A stretch of DNA of 64,000 bases from Enterobacteriaceae bacterium RIT714. GTDB taxonomy: Bacteria > Pseudomonadota > Gammaproteobacteria > Enterobacterales > Enterobacteriaceae. The notes beneath the pieces are model-generated. The model was given only the letters and a program-made list of their open reading frames with translations, did not search any database and was not told where the DNA came from. The position numbers and the translations under genes were made by a program. Shown one piece after another: positions 38,758 to 48,677 of this stretch; the first letter of the stretch is position 1, and each line of letters starts with the position of its first letter. The DNA lies in assembly GCA_009668015.1 (NCBI GenBank), contig WJYB01000003.1, positions 186,001 through 250,000 on the forward strand, in the 5' to 3' direction.

Positions 38758-40041
38758 TTAGCGCTTAATATCAGATTTGAAATCGCGCTGGTCGTAGCCG
38801 GTATACAGCTGACGCGGACGCGCAATTTTCATCCCTTCGCTGTGCATTTCGTTCCAGTGCGCAATCCAGCCCACGGTACGTGCCATGGCGAAGATGACGG
38901 TGAACATGGAAGATGGAATGCCCATCGCTTTCAGAATAATGCCAGAGTAGAAATCGACGTTCGGGTACAGTTTTTTCTCGATGAAGTACGGGTCGTTCAA
39001 CGCGATATGTTCCAGCTCCATCGCCACTTCCAGCAGATCGTCTTTCGTACCCAGCTCTTTCAGCACTTCGTGGCAGGTTTCACGCATCACGGTAGCGCGC
39101 GGGTCATAGTTTTTGTAAACACGGTGACCAAAGCCCATCAGGCGGAAGGAGTCATTTTTGTCTTTCGCACGACGCACGAATTCCGGAATGTGCTCAACGG
39201 AGCTGATCTCTTCCAGCATTTTCAGTGCAGCTTCGTTTGCGCCGCCGTGCGCCGGTCCCCACAGGGAGGCGATACCCGCAGCGATACAGGCGAACGGATT
39301 CGCGCCTGAAGAGCCAGCGGTACGGACGGTGGAGGTCGATGCGTTCTGCTCATGGTCTGCGTGCAGGATCAGAATACGGTCCATTGCGCGTTCAAGCACC
39401 GGGTTAACCTCATAGGTTTCGCACGGTGTGGAGAACATCATGTTCAGGAAGTTGCCGGAATAAGAGAGGTCATTACGCGGGTAAACAAATGGCTGGCCGA
39501 TGGAATATTTGTAACACATCGCCGCCATGGTAGGCATTTTCGACAGCAGACGGAACGCCGCGATATCACGATGGCGTGGATTATTCACGTCAAGGGAGTC
39601 GTGGTAGAACGCTGCCAGCGCACCGGTAATCCCGCACATCACGGCCATCGGATGAGAGTCACGACGGAACGCATGGAACAGACGGGTAATCTGCTCATGG
39701 ATCATGGTGTGACGGGTCACGGTGGTTCTGAATTCATCGTATTGTTCCTGCGTCGGTTTTTCGCCGTTCAGCAGGATGTAGCACACTTCCAGATAGTTGG
39801 ATTCGGTGGCTAACTGATCGATGGGGAAACCGCGGTGAAGCAGGATACCTTCGTCACCGTCAATGAAGGTGATTTTGGATTCGCAAGATGCGGTAGAGGT
39901 GAAACCCGGGTCAAAGGTGAATACTCCTTTGGAACCCAGTGTACGGATATCAATCACATCCTGACCAAGAGTGCCTTTGAGCACATCCAGTTCAATAGCA
40001 GTGTCACCATTTAGAGTGAGCTTTGCCTTTGTATCAGCCAT
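38758..40041 (-). CDS. gltA: Citrate synthase GltA (hexameric type II)
   Basis: Condenses oxaloacetate and acetyl-CoA, the entry step of the TCA cycle. It has 427 residues, like the NADH-inhibited hexameric enterobacterial enzyme. Active-site segments are [15 protein letters not shown] and [10 protein letters not shown] with the catalytic His residues, and [14 protein letters not shown]. It is divergent from sdhC across 897 bp that carry both promoters. Its leader contains an ERIC-like element. Confidence 0.98.
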   Translation of the reverse strand: MADTKAKLTLNGDTAIELDVLKGTLGQDVIDIRTLGSKGVFTFDPGFTSTASCESKITFIDGDEGILLHRGFPIDQLATESNYLEVCYILLNGEKPTQEQYDEFRTTVTRHTMIHEQITRLFHAFRRDSHPMAVMCGITGALAAFYHDSLDVNNPRHRDIAAFRLLSKMPTMAAMCYKYSIGQPFVYPRNDLSYSGNFLNMMFSTPCETYEVNPVLERAMDRILILHADHEQNASTSTVRTAGSSGANPFACIAAGIASLWGPAHGGANEAALKMLEEISSVEHIPEFVRRAKDKNDSFRLMGFGHRVYKNYDPRATVMRETCHEVLKELGTKDDLLEVAMELEHIALNDPYFIEKKLYPNVDFYSGIILKAMGIPSSMFTVIFAMARTVGWIAHWNEMHSEGMKIARPRQLYTGYDQRDFKSDIKR

Positions 40042-40087
40042 TTACGGTCTCCTTAGCGCCTTATGCTTAAGACTGCAAAACACGTTG

Positions 40088-40190
40088 TCATTCAGGCTAT
40101 CACTGCGTTGGCTGCGCTCTCGAAGCCAGGTCACAGGGTTAACTATGCTCCCGGGATTCTCGGCTGGCCGCCTTGATCTGGCGCGAATGC
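40088..40190. repeat. ERIC-like element in the gltA leader
   Basis: Contains GCGTTGGCTGCGCTC, a GTCACAGGGTTAACTATGCTC core and GGCCGCCTTGATC. These align in order with the ERIC consensus blocks (GCGTTGGCTGCGCTCGC, GGTCAC, CTTGCCGCCTT) but diverge more than the copy near sdhC. It lies about 50 bp upstream of the gltA start and would be transcribed into its 5' UTR. The sequence from 40191 to 40556 is AT-rich promoter region with no gene. Confidence 0.65.
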
Positions 40191-40556
40191 TTGCGTGTTT
40201 TCGATTTGCATCCCGCTGTTCATCATCGTAACCAATTTGTTATTTGGCTTACCGCTCAGCTCACGAGGAGAAACCAGGGTACAGAGCTAAAGGCGCCTGG
40301 CAGGTAAACGAATGAAAAAACAGAGAAACAGCAGCAAATCAGTGTCTTTGCAGTCCGAATTATTCAAACCTGTATACCACTAATAACTGTCCTGATAACT
40401 TCGGTCAATACCATCACACTGTTACATAACTAAATCTCAGGTGAAATAGAGACCTCATAACTTTTGCGCATTATATGCCTTTTCTGCCGTTGTTTGTAAC
40501 AATAATGTTTAATCTTTGTCAAATCCGATGATTAAAATTTAAAATAATGTTGTTAT

Positions 40557-40572
40557 CGTGACTCTGATCACT
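40557..40572. promoter_or_regulatory. CRP-like site upstream of the sdhC promoter
   Basis: CGTGA-CTCTGA-TCACT resembles TGTGA-N6-TCACA with one mismatch in each half. It is centred about 80 bp upstream of the likely sdhC transcription start, fitting known CRP activation of sdhCDAB. Confidence 0.55.
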
Positions 40573-40609
40573 GTTCCGCATAAAACCCGACAAACTGTAT
40601 GTAGGTTAA

Positions 40610-40638
40610 TTGTAATGGTTTTGTGAACGACCTATACT
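40610..40638 (+). promoter_or_regulatory. sdhC promoter
   Basis: TTGTAA (40610-40615) and TATACT (40633-40638) are 17 bp apart. The flanking sequence closely follows the E. coli sdhC promoter as I recall it. Transcription from here would give a 5' UTR of nearly 300 nt. Confidence 0.7.
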
Positions 40639-40793
40639 GCCGCCAGGTCTCCGGAACACCCTGCAATCCCGAGCCACCCAGCGTTGTAACGTGTCGTTTT
40701 AGCATTTGGAAGCAATGTTTTGCATGACGCGCAGTTATAGAAAAGGAACGCTGTCTGACCCGCACGCAGACCGGAGGAAGGAAATCCCGTCGT

Positions 40794-40899
40794 CTTTCAG
40801 GTTACAGGCGCGTTGGCTACGTCCGCTCACCCCGGTGACATAGTTCTCTATGATTCCGAGGATTGATTCCCGAACTTGCCGCCTTCCTGTAACCCGAAG
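40794..40899. repeat. ERIC element in the sdhC 5' UTR
   Basis: Bounded by TTTCAGGTTACAGG and CCTGTAACCCGAA (inverted ends). Inside are GCGCGTTGGCTACG, CGCTCACCCCGGTGACATAG and ACTTGCCGCCTTCCTG, which match the ERIC consensus in order. It sits between the sdhC promoter and start codon, so the element is transcribed. Confidence 0.85.
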
Positions 40900-40938
40900 T
40901 CCAAAGGGAATTATAAGAACAGCATGTGGGCGTTATTC

Positions 40939-41328
40939 ATGATAAGAAATGTGAAAAAACAAAGACCTGTCAATCTGGATCTCAAAACGATCCGATTCCC
41001 TGTAACGGCCATAGCGTCCATTCTCCACCGCGTGTCGGGTGTGATTACGTTTGTGGCGGTAGGCATTCTGTTGTGGTTACTGGGTACCAGCCTCTCTTCT
41101 CCTGAAGGATTCCTCCAGGCCTCCGCCATTATGAACAGCTTCTTCGTGAAATTTATCATGTGGGGCATTCTGACTGCGCTGGCCTATCACGTTGTCGTCG
41201 GCGTTCGCCATATGATGATGGATTTTGGCTATCTGGAAGAAACCTTCGAAGCAGGGAAACGCTCAGCGAATATTTCATTTGTGATCACTGTCGTGCTTTC
41301 AATTCTCGCAGGAGTTCTCGTATGGTAA
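40939..41328 (+). CDS. sdhC: Succinate dehydrogenase cytochrome b556 subunit SdhC
   Basis: Membrane anchor of complex II. The 129-residue protein has three transmembrane helices, the quinone-site Ser/Arg segment [12 protein letters not shown] (about residues 27-38) and the heme-ligand His in [17 protein letters not shown] chose the ATG at 40939, giving [15 protein letters not shown] as in E. coli. Its stop codon overlaps the sdhD start region by 7 bases. Confidence 0.97.
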   Translation: MIRNVKKQRPVNLDLKTIRFPVTAIASILHRVSGVITFVAVGILLWLLGTSLSSPEGFLQASAIMNSFFVKFIMWGILTALAYHVVVGVRHMMMDFGYLEETFEAGKRSANISFVITVVLSILAGVLVW

Positions 41329-41669
41329 GCAACGCCTCCGCATTAGGACGCAACGGCGTACATGACTTCATTCTGGTCCGCGCTACTGCCATCGTCCTCA
41401 CCCTTTACATCATCTACATGATCGGCTTCTTCGCGACCAGCGGCGAGCTGACGTGGGAGATCTGGAGCGGGTTCTTCGGATCTGCCTTCACCAAAGTGTT
41501 CACCCTGCTGGCTCTGTTCTCGATCCTTATTCATGCCTGGATTGGCATGTGGCAGGTGTTGACCGATTACGTTAAACCGTTAGGCGTTCGCTTGCCGCTG
41601 CAACTCCTGATTGTTGTGGCTCTGGTGGTTTACGTTATTTATGGATTTGTTGTGGTGTGGGGTGTGTGA
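41322..41669 (+). CDS. sdhD: Succinate dehydrogenase membrane anchor SdhD
   Basis: 115-residue three-helix anchor; with SdhC it binds heme b556 and ubiquinone. It starts [20 protein letters not shown]. The conserved His is in [15 protein letters not shown], followed by the quinone-site Asp-Tyr pair. It overlaps sdhC by 7 bases, and its stop shares one base with the sdhA start, so the four subunits are tightly coupled. Confidence 0.97.
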   Translation: MVSNASALGRNGVHDFILVRATAIVLTLYIIYMIGFFATSGELTWEIWSGFFGSAFTKVFTLLALFSILIHAWIGMWQVLTDYVKPLGVRLPLQLLIVVALVVYVIYGFVVVWGV

Positions 41670-43435
41670 TGAAACTGCCAGTCAGAGAATTTGATGCTGT
41701 TGTGATTGGTGCCGGTGGCGCAGGTATGCGCGCGGCGCTGCAAATTTCCCAGAGCGGCCAGACCTGTGCGCTGCTCTCTAAAGTGTTCCCGACCCGATCG
41801 CACACGGTTTCCGCGCAGGGTGGTATCACCGTCGCGCTCGGTAATACCCATGAAGATAACTGGGAATGGCATATGTATGACACGGTGAAAGGCTCCGATT
41901 ATATCGGTGACCAGGACGCCATCGAATATATGTGTAAAACCGGCCCGGAAGCGATTCTGGAACTTGACCATATGGGTCTGCCGTTCTCCCGTCTGGAAGA
42001 TGGCACGATTTATCAGCGTCCGTTTGGCGGCCAGTCGAAAAACTTCGGCGGCGAGCAGGCGGCACGTACTGCGGCAGCGGCTGACCGTACCGGTCACGCG
42101 CTGTTGCACACCCTGTATCAGCAGAACCTGAAAAACCACACCACGATTTTCTCCGAGTGGTACGCGCTGGATCTGGTGAAAAACGAAGATGGCGCGGTGG
42201 TGGGTTGTACCGCCCTGTGTATCGAAACCGGTGAAGTGGTTTACTTCAAAGCCCGCGCAACGGTGCTGGCGACCGGCGGCGCAGGCCGTATTTATCAGTC
42301 CACCACCAATGCCCACATCAACACCGGCGACGGCGTTGGTATGGCGATCCGCGCTGGCGTGCCGGTGCAGGATATGGAAATGTGGCAGTTCCACCCGACC
42401 GGCATCGCCGGTGCCGGCGTTCTGGTGACGGAAGGCTGTCGTGGTGAAGGCGGTTATCTGCTGAACAAACACGGCGAACGCTTCATGGAGCGTTATGCCC
42501 CGAATGCGAAAGACCTGGCGGGTCGTGACGTGGTGGCGCGTTCCATCATGATCGAAATCCGTGAAGGTCGCGGCTGCGATGGTCCGTGGGGCCCGCACGC
42601 GAAGCTGAAACTCGATCACCTCGGTAAAGAGGTTCTGGAATCTCGTCTGCCGGGTATCCTGGAGCTGTCTCGTACCTTCGCCCACGTTGACCCGGTGAAA
42701 GAGCCGATTCCGGTTATCCCAACCTGCCACTACATGATGGGCGGTATTCCGACTAAAGTGACCGGCCAGGCATTGACCGTGAACGAGCAGGGCGAAGACG
42801 TGGTGATCCCGGGTCTGTTCGCGGTGGGCGAAATCGCCTGCGTATCGGTCCACGGCGCGAACCGTCTGGGCGGCAACTCCTTGCTCGATCTGGTGGTGTT
42901 TGGTCGTGCGGTGGGTCTGCATCTGCAGGAATCCATCGCCGAGCAGGGCGATCTGCGCGATGCCCGCGAGTCGGATATCGAAGCGTCTCTGGAACGTCTC
43001 AACCGCTGGAACGGCAACCGCGATGGTGAAGATCCGGTGGAAATCCGCAAAGCGCTGCAGGAATGTATGCAGCATAACTTCTCGGTATTCCGCGAAGGCG
43101 ATGCGATGGCCAAAGGTCTTGAGCAGCTGAAAGCGATTCGCGAGCGTCTGAAAAACGCCCGTCTGGACGACACCTCCAGCGAGTTCAACACCCAGCGCGT
43201 TGAGTGTCTGGAGCTGGATAACCTGATGGAGACCGCCTATGCAACGGCGGTATCTGCAAACTTCCGCACCGAAAGCCGTGGCGCGCATAGCCGCTTCGAC
43301 TTCCCGGATCGTGACGATGAAAACTGGCTGTGCCATTCCCTGTATCTGCCAGAGTCGGAATCCATGACGCGTCGTAGCGTCAACATGGAACCGAAACTGC
43401 GTCCGGCATTCCCGCCGAAGATTCGTACCTATTAA
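41669..43435 (+). CDS. sdhA: Succinate dehydrogenase flavoprotein subunit SdhA
   Basis: Oxidises succinate to fumarate with covalently bound FAD. It has 588 residues; the FAD-binding GAGGAGM motif is near residue 15 and the FAD-linked His45 is in [12 protein letters not shown]. The dicarboxylate-site segments are [10 protein letters not shown], the capping-domain Arg in GRDVVARS, and [14 protein letters not shown] chose the ATG at 41669, directly at the sdhD stop (TGATG). Confidence 0.98.
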   Translation: MKLPVREFDAVVIGAGGAGMRAALQISQSGQTCALLSKVFPTRSHTVSAQGGITVALGNTHEDNWEWHMYDTVKGSDYIGDQDAIEYMCKTGPEAILELDHMGLPFSRLEDGTIYQRPFGGQSKNFGGEQAARTAAAADRTGHALLHTLYQQNLKNHTTIFSEWYALDLVKNEDGAVVGCTALCIETGEVVYFKARATVLATGGAGRIYQSTTNAHINTGDGVGMAIRAGVPVQDMEMWQFHPTGIAGAGVLVTEGCRGEGGYLLNKHGERFMERYAPNAKDLAGRDVVARSIMIEIREGRGCDGPWGPHAKLKLDHLGKEVLESRLPGILELSRTFAHVDPVKEPIPVIPTCHYMMGGIPTKVTGQALTVNEQGEDVVIPGLFAVGEIACVSVHGANRLGGNSLLDLVVFGRAVGLHLQESIAEQGDLRDARESDIEASLERLNRWNGNRDGEDPVEIRKALQECMQHNFSVFREGDAMAKGLEQLKAIRERLKNARLDDTSSEFNTQRVECLELDNLMETAYATAVSANFRTESRGAHSRFDFPDRDDENWLCHSLYLPESESMTRRSVNMEPKLRPAFPPKIRTY

Positions 43436-43450
43436 TGCGGAGACAGGATA

Positions 43451-44167
43451 ATGAAACTCGAATTCTCAGTTTATCGTTATAACCCGGATGTTGATGACGC
43501 TCCGCATATGCAGGATTACACCCTGGAAGCGGAAGAAGGCCGTGACATGATGCTGCTTGATGCGTTAATGCAGCTGAAAGAAAAGGATCCGACACTGTCG
43601 TTCCGTCGTTCCTGCCGTGAAGGAGTGTGTGGTTCCGACGGCCTGAACATGAACGGCAAAAATGGCCTCGCCTGTATCACGCCGATCTCTGCGTTACAGC
43701 GCGCGGGTCAGAAAATTGTGATTCGTCCTCTGCCTGGCCTGCCGGTCGTTCGCGATTTGGTGGTGGACATGGGGCAATTCTATGCACAATATGAGAAGAT
43801 TAAGCCTTACTTGTTGAATAATGGGCAAAATCCACCCGCTCGCGAGCATTTACAGTCGCCAGAGCAGCGTGAAAAACTCGATGGCCTGTATGAGTGTATT
43901 CTCTGTGCATGCTGTTCGACCTCTTGCCCGTCGTTCTGGTGGAATCCGGACAAGTTTATCGGCCCGGCTGGCCTGCTGGCCGCGTATCGCTTCCTGATTG
44001 ACAGCCGCGATACGGAAACCGACAGCCGTCTTGAAGGGTTAAGTGATGCTTTCAGCGTATTCCGCTGCCATAGCATTATGAACTGCGTCAGTGTATGTCC
44101 TAAGGGGCTGAACCCGACGCGCGCCATCGGCCATATTAAGTCGATGCTGTTGCAACGCAGTGCCTAA
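43451..44167 (+). CDS. sdhB: Succinate dehydrogenase iron-sulfur subunit SdhB
   Basis: 238-residue electron-transfer subunit with three Fe-S clusters. The [2Fe-2S] ligands are in SCREGVCGSDGLNMNG plus GLAC, the [4Fe-4S] ligands in CILCACCSTSCP, and the [3Fe-4S] ligands in CHSIMNCVSVCPKGLNP. It is the last gene of sdhCDAB. The sucABCD genes follow after a repeat-rich gap. Confidence 0.98.
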   Translation: MKLEFSVYRYNPDVDDAPHMQDYTLEAEEGRDMMLLDALMQLKEKDPTLSFRRSCREGVCGSDGLNMNGKNGLACITPISALQRAGQKIVIRPLPGLPVVRDLVVDMGQFYAQYEKIKPYLLNNGQNPPAREHLQSPEQREKLDGLYECILCACCSTSCPSFWWNPDKFIGPAGLLAAYRFLIDSRDTETDSRLEGLSDAFSVFRCHSIMNCVSVCPKGLNPTRAIGHIKSMLLQRSA

Positions 44168-44173
44168 GTAAGA

Positions 44174-44230
44174 AGAGGGGAGCGCTGTTCCCCTCACCCT
44201 AACCCTCTCCCCACAGGGGAGAGGGAACGG
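44174..44230. repeat. REP-like palindromes after sdhB
   Basis: Two adjacent palindromes: GAGGGG...CCCCTC, and CCCTCTCC-CCACA-GGGGAGAGGG preceded by CCCTCACCCTAA. The second belongs to the same CCCTCTCC/GGAGAGGG family as the units at 38364-38747, in the opposite orientation. Confidence 0.75.
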
Positions 44231-44242
44231 AGTGCAGGAAAT

Positions 44243-44410
44243 CTTTAAAAACCGCCACAATGGCATATCCAGCAATCGAGGCGTTCAGAGCGAGACAAGG
44301 CGGCAACTGAGCGCATCTCCGGGAGCATAGTTCACTATGTGACAGGGGTAAGCGAAGGCAGACAACGACGTCGCAGCCTGAACGAAGAAGATTAATGGCA
44401 GTTTTTAAAG
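44243..44410. repeat. ERIC-like element between sdhB and sucA, bounded by a 15-bp inverted repeat
   Basis: The ends CTTTAAAAACCGCCA and TGGCAGTTTTTAAAG are complementary except for one base. Inside are AAGGCGGCAACTGAG, CTCCGGGAGCATAGTT, TATGTGACAGGGGTAAGCGA and CAGACAACG, matching the ERIC consensus in reverse orientation. The transcript could fold into one long stem between sdhB and sucA. The remaining 44411-44518 is the conserved sucA leader. Confidence 0.75.
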
Positions 44411-44518
44411 GTTCCTTCGCGAGCCAATAAGAGCTCGCAGGTGAACCCCGGCACGTACACGAGGTGTGCGTGGTAGTTTCTACGGCGAAATAAGCATAAA
44501 AATGCTTAAGGGATCACG

Positions 44519-47326
44519 ATGCAGAACGGCGCAATGAAAGCCTGGCTGGACTCTTCTTTCCTCTCTGGTGCGAACCAAAGCTGGATCGAACAGCTCTATG
44601 AAGACTTCTTAACCGATCCTGACTCAGTGGACGCTAACTGGCGTTCCATGTTCCAGCAGTTACCTGGCACTGGGGTCAAACCGGATCAATTCCATTCCAA
44701 AACACGTGATTATTTCCGTCGTCTGGCGAAGGATGCCTCACGTTACTCCTCCTCCATCTCTGACCCTGATACCAATGTGAAGCAGGTCAAAGTCCTGCAG
44801 CTCATCAATGCTTATCGCTTCCGTGGTCACCAGCATGCGAACCTCGATCCGCTGGGACTGTGGAAACAGGAACGTGTGGCGGATCTCGATCCGGCATATC
44901 ACGATCTGACCGAGGCTGATTTCCAGGAAACCTTTAACGTCGGCTCTTTTGCCAGCGGCAAAGACACGATGAAGCTGGGCGAGTTGCTTGAGGCACTCAA
45001 ACAAACGTACTGCGGATCGATCGGCGCAGAGTACATGCACATTACCTCCACTGACGAAAAACGCTGGATCCAACAGCGCATTGAGTCAGTGACCGGCCAC
45101 GCCAGCTTTAGCGTTGATGAGAAGAAACGCTTCCTGAGCGAACTGACCGCAGCGGAAGGCCTTGAACGCTATCTCGGTGCAAAATTCCCGGGTGCGAAGC
45201 GCTTCTCGCTGGAAGGCGGCGATGCATTAGTGCCAATGCTAAAAGAGCTGATCCGCCATGCGGGCAACAGCGGTACGCGTGAAGTGGTGCTGGGTATGGC
45301 GCACCGCGGTCGTTTGAACGTGCTGGTCAACGTTCTGGGTAAAAAACCACAGGACCTGTTCGACGAATTTGCGGGCAAACATAAAGAACATCTCGGCACC
45401 GGTGACGTGAAGTACCACATGGGCTTCTCTTCAGATATCGAAACCGAAGGCGGTCTGGTTCACCTGGCGCTGGCGTTTAACCCGTCGCACCTGGAAATTG
45501 TAAGCCCGGTGGTGATCGGTTCCGTGCGTGCGCGTCTGGATCGTCTGGACGAGCCAAGCAGCAATAAAGTGCTGCCAATCACCATTCACGGTGATGCGGC
45601 AGTGACCGGGCAGGGCGTGGTTCAGGAAACCCTGAACATGTCCAAAGCGCGGGGTTACGAAGTGGGCGGTACTGTTCGCATCGTGATTAACAACCAGGTG
45701 GGCTTTACCACGTCGAACCCGCTGGATGCGCGCTCTACGCCGTACTGTACCGACATCGGTAAAATGGTGCAGGCGCCGATCTTCCACGTGAACGCGGATG
45801 ATCCGGAAGCCGTCGCTTTCGTTACCCGTCTGGCGCTGGACTTCCGTAATACCTTCAAACGCGATGTGTTCATCGACCTGTTCTGCTATCGCCGTCACGG
45901 CCATAACGAAGCGGACGAGCCGAGTGCAACCCAGCCGCTGATGTATCAGAAAATCAAAAAACATCCGACGCCGCGCAAAATCTACGCTGACAAACTGGAA
46001 GCTGACAAAATCGCGACCCTGGAAGATGCAACCGAACTGGTTAATCTGTACCGCGATGCGCTGGATGCCGGCGAGTGCGTGGTAAAAGAGCTGCGTCCGA
46101 TGAACATGCACTCCTTTACCTGGTCGCCGTACCTCAACCACGAGTGGGATGAGAGCTACCCGAACAAGGTGGAGATGAAGCGTCTGCAGGAGCTGGCTAA
46201 ACGCATCAGCACCGTACCAGAAGCGATCGAAATGCAGTCCCGCGTGCAGAAAATCTACTCTGACCGTCAGTCAATGGCAGAGGGCGAGAAGCTGTTTGAC
46301 TGGGGCGGCGCAGAAAACCTGGCGTACGCCACGCTGGTCGACGAGGGCATTCCGGTGCGTCTGTCCGGTGAAGATGCGGGACGTGGAACCTTCTTCCACC
46401 GTCACGCGGTGATTCACAACCAGACCAACGGTTCAACCTATACCCCGCTGCAGCACGTGCATAACGGTCAGGGCCAGTTCAAGGTCTGGGACTCCGTGCT
46501 GTCTGAAGAAGCGGTACTGGCGTTTGAATACGGCTATGCCACGGCGGAACCGCGCACCCTGACTATCTGGGAAGCGCAGTTCGGTGACTTCGCTAACGGC
46601 GCGCAGGTGGTTATCGACCAGTTCATCAGCTCCGGCGAGCAGAAATGGGGCCGTATGTGTGGCCTGGTGATGCTGCTGCCGCACGGCTACGAAGGGCAGG
46701 GACCGGAGCACTCCTCCGCGCGTCTGGAACGTTATCTGCAACTTTGTGCCGAGCAGAACATGCAGGTCTGCGTGCCATCCACTCCTGCGCAGGTTTATCA
46801 CATGCTGCGTCGTCAGGCGCTGCGCGGGATGCGCCGTCCGCTGGTGGTGATGTCACCGAAATCTCTGCTGCGTCATCCGCTGGCCGTGTCCTCTCTGGAC
46901 GAGCTGGCGAACGGGACCTTCCAGCCGGCGATTGGTGAGATTGACGAGCTGGATCCGCAGGCCGTGAAGCGCGTCGTGATGTGTTCTGGTAAGGTTTATT
47001 TCGACCTGCTGGAACAGCGCCGCAAGAAAGATCAGAAAGATGTCGCCATTGTGCGTATCGAGCAGCTTTATCCGTTCCCGCATCAGTCGGTGCAGGAAGC
47101 GTTGAAACCGTACGCACACGTACATGATTTTGTCTGGTGCCAGGAAGAGCCGCTCAACCAGGGCGCATGGTACTGCAGCCAGCATCATTTCCGTGATGTG
47201 ATTCCATTTGGGTCTGCCCTGCGTTACGCAGGTCGCCCGGCCTCCGCCTCTCCGGCGGTAGGGTATATGTCCGTTCACCAGAAGCAACAGCAAGATCTGG
47301 TGAATGACGCGCTGAACGTCGAATAA
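44519..47326 (+). CDS. sucA: 2-oxoglutarate dehydrogenase E1 component SucA
   Basis: Thiamin-diphosphate decarboxylase of the 2-oxoglutarate dehydrogenase complex. It has 935 residues and starts MQNGAMKAWLDSSFLSGANQ. Active-site segments are MAHRGRLNVLVN, HGDAAVTGQGVVQETLNMS and the ThDP-binding region ending VIRINNQVGF-like (IVINNQVGFTT). The C-terminal transketolase-type domain includes GRGTFFHRHAVIHNQ. It is the first gene of sucABCD, fed by sdhC read-through and its own leader. Confidence 0.98.
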   Translation: MQNGAMKAWLDSSFLSGANQSWIEQLYEDFLTDPDSVDANWRSMFQQLPGTGVKPDQFHSKTRDYFRRLAKDASRYSSSISDPDTNVKQVKVLQLINAYRFRGHQHANLDPLGLWKQERVADLDPAYHDLTEADFQETFNVGSFASGKDTMKLGELLEALKQTYCGSIGAEYMHITSTDEKRWIQQRIESVTGHASFSVDEKKRFLSELTAAEGLERYLGAKFPGAKRFSLEGGDALVPMLKELIRHAGNSGTREVVLGMAHRGRLNVLVNVLGKKPQDLFDEFAGKHKEHLGTGDVKYHMGFSSDIETEGGLVHLALAFNPSHLEIVSPVVIGSVRARLDRLDEPSSNKVLPITIHGDAAVTGQGVVQETLNMSKARGYEVGGTVRIVINNQVGFTTSNPLDARSTPYCTDIGKMVQAPIFHVNADDPEAVAFVTRLALDFRNTFKRDVFIDLFCYRRHGHNEADEPSATQPLMYQKIKKHPTPRKIYADKLEADKIATLEDATELVNLYRDALDAGECVVKELRPMNMHSFTWSPYLNHEWDESYPNKVEMKRLQELAKRISTVPEAIEMQSRVQKIYSDRQSMAEGEKLFDWGGAENLAYATLVDEGIPVRLSGEDAGRGTFFHRHAVIHNQTNGSTYTPLQHVHNGQGQFKVWDSVLSEEAVLAFEYGYATAEPRTLTIWEAQFGDFANGAQVVIDQFISSGEQKWGRMCGLVMLLPHGYEGQGPEHSSARLERYLQLCAEQNMQVCVPSTPAQVYHMLRRQALRGMRRPLVVMSPKSLLRHPLAVSSLDELANGTFQPAIGEIDELDPQAVKRVVMCSGKVYFDLLEQRRKKDQKDVAIVRIEQLYPFPHQSVQEALKPYAHVHDFVWCQEEPLNQGAWYCSQHHFRDVIPFGSALRYAGRPASASPAVGYMSVHQKQQQDLVNDALNVE

Positions 47327-47340
47327 TTTAAGGATACATA

Positions 47341-48561
47341 ATGAGTAGCGTAGATATTCTTGTTCCCGACCTGCCTGAATCCGTGGCTGATGCAACGGTA
47401 GCGACCTGGCATAAAAAACCGGGCGATAGCGTTAAGCGCGATGAAGTGCTGGTAGAAATCGAAACTGACAAAGTGGTACTGGAAGTACCGGCCTCGGCGG
47501 ATGGCGTTCTGGATGCTGTGCTGGAAGATGAAGGCACGACCGTCACTTCCCGTCAGATCCTGGGCCGCCTGCGCGAAGGCAATAGCGCGGGCAAAGAGTC
47601 CAGTGCCAAATCTGAAAGCAAAGAGTCCACTCCGGCTCAGCGTCAGCAGGCCTCTCTGGAAGAACAAACGAACGATGCACTCAGCCCGGCGATCCGTCGC
47701 CTGCTGGGTGAACACAATCTCGAAGCCAGCGCCATTAAAGGCACCGGTGTTGGTGGCCGTCTGACGCGTGAAGATATCGAAAAACATCTGGCGAAAGCAC
47801 CGGCAAAAGAAGAAGCCAAAGCACCTGAAGCCGCGCCTGCTGCTCAGCCTGCGCTGGGCGCACGCAGTGAAAAACGCGTGCCGATGACGCGTCTGCGTAA
47901 GCGTGTGGCCGAGCGTCTGCTGGAAGCGAAAAACTCCACCGCGATGCTGACGACGTTCAACGAAGTCAACATGAAGCCCATCATGGATCTGCGTAAGCAG
48001 TACGGTGACGCGTTTGAAAAACGTCACGGTATCCGTCTGGGCTTTATGTCCTTCTACGTGAAAGCGGTGGTTGAAGCGCTGAAACGCTATCCGGAAGTGA
48101 ATGCCTCGATTGATGGCGAAGATGTTGTGTATCACAACTACTTCGACGTCAGCATGGCGGTCTCTACGCCGCGCGGCTTGGTGACCCCGGTTCTGCGTGA
48201 CGTTGATACCCTGGGCATGGCGGATATCGAGAAGAAAATCAAAGAGCTGGCGCTGAAAGGCCGTGACGGCAAGCTGACCGTTGACGATCTCACCGGCGGT
48301 AACTTCACCATTACCAACGGCGGCGTGTTTGGTTCCCTGATGTCTACGCCAATCATCAACCCACCGCAGAGCGCGATTCTGGGCATGCATGCCATCAAAG
48401 ATCGCCCGATGGCGGTAGACGGTAAAGTTGAGATTCTGCCGATGATGTATCTGGCGCTCTCTTACGATCACCGTCTGATTGATGGTCGTGAATCTGTGGG
48501 TTATCTGGTAGCGATTAAAGAGCTGCTGGAAGACCCAACGCGTCTGCTGCTGGACGTGTAG
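47341..48561 (+). CDS. sucB: Dihydrolipoamide succinyltransferase SucB (2-oxoglutarate dehydrogenase E2)
   Basis: 406-residue E2 core. The lipoyl domain (about 1-80) has the lipoylated Lys44 in [13 protein letters not shown]. The peripheral-subunit-binding domain (about 110-145) reads [20 protein letters not shown]. An Ala/Pro-rich linker follows, and the acetyltransferase domain ends with the catalytic [11 protein letters not shown]. It lies 14 bp after sucA; a REP element separates it from sucC. Confidence 0.98.
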   Translation: MSSVDILVPDLPESVADATVATWHKKPGDSVKRDEVLVEIETDKVVLEVPASADGVLDAVLEDEGTTVTSRQILGRLREGNSAGKESSAKSESKESTPAQRQQASLEEQTNDALSPAIRRLLGEHNLEASAIKGTGVGGRLTREDIEKHLAKAPAKEEAKAPEAAPAAQPALGARSEKRVPMTRLRKRVAERLLEAKNSTAMLTTFNEVNMKPIMDLRKQYGDAFEKRHGIRLGFMSFYVKAVVEALKRYPEVNASIDGEDVVYHNYFDVSMAVSTPRGLVTPVLRDVDTLGMADIEKKIKELALKGRDGKLTVDDLTGGNFTITNGGVFGSLMSTPIINPPQSAILGMHAIKDRPMAVDGKVEILPMMYLALSYDHRLIDGRESVGYLVAIKELLEDPTRLLLDV

Positions 48562-48582
48562 TCATTTTTTAGCATCACCTGC

Positions 48583-48639
48583 CCTGTAGGCCGGATAAGT
48601 GGAGCGCCGTCCGGCATGAATACCGCACCGGTCTACAGG
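48583..48639. repeat. REP (PU-type) element between sucB and sucC
   Basis: GCCGGATAAG...CGTCCGGC palindrome of the enterobacterial REP/PU family, within larger inverted arms CCTGTAG and CTACAGG. Such elements commonly block 3' exonuclease and could set different sucAB and sucCD RNA levels. Confidence 0.8.
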
Positions 48640-48677
48640 TTTAAAGATAACGATTACCTGAAGGATGGATAGAACAC

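Noticed and set aside
41639-43336. 565-codon open frame on the minus strand opposite sdhA
   Set aside because: It is the antisense shadow of a strongly codon-biased gene. sdhA on the plus strand is unambiguous.
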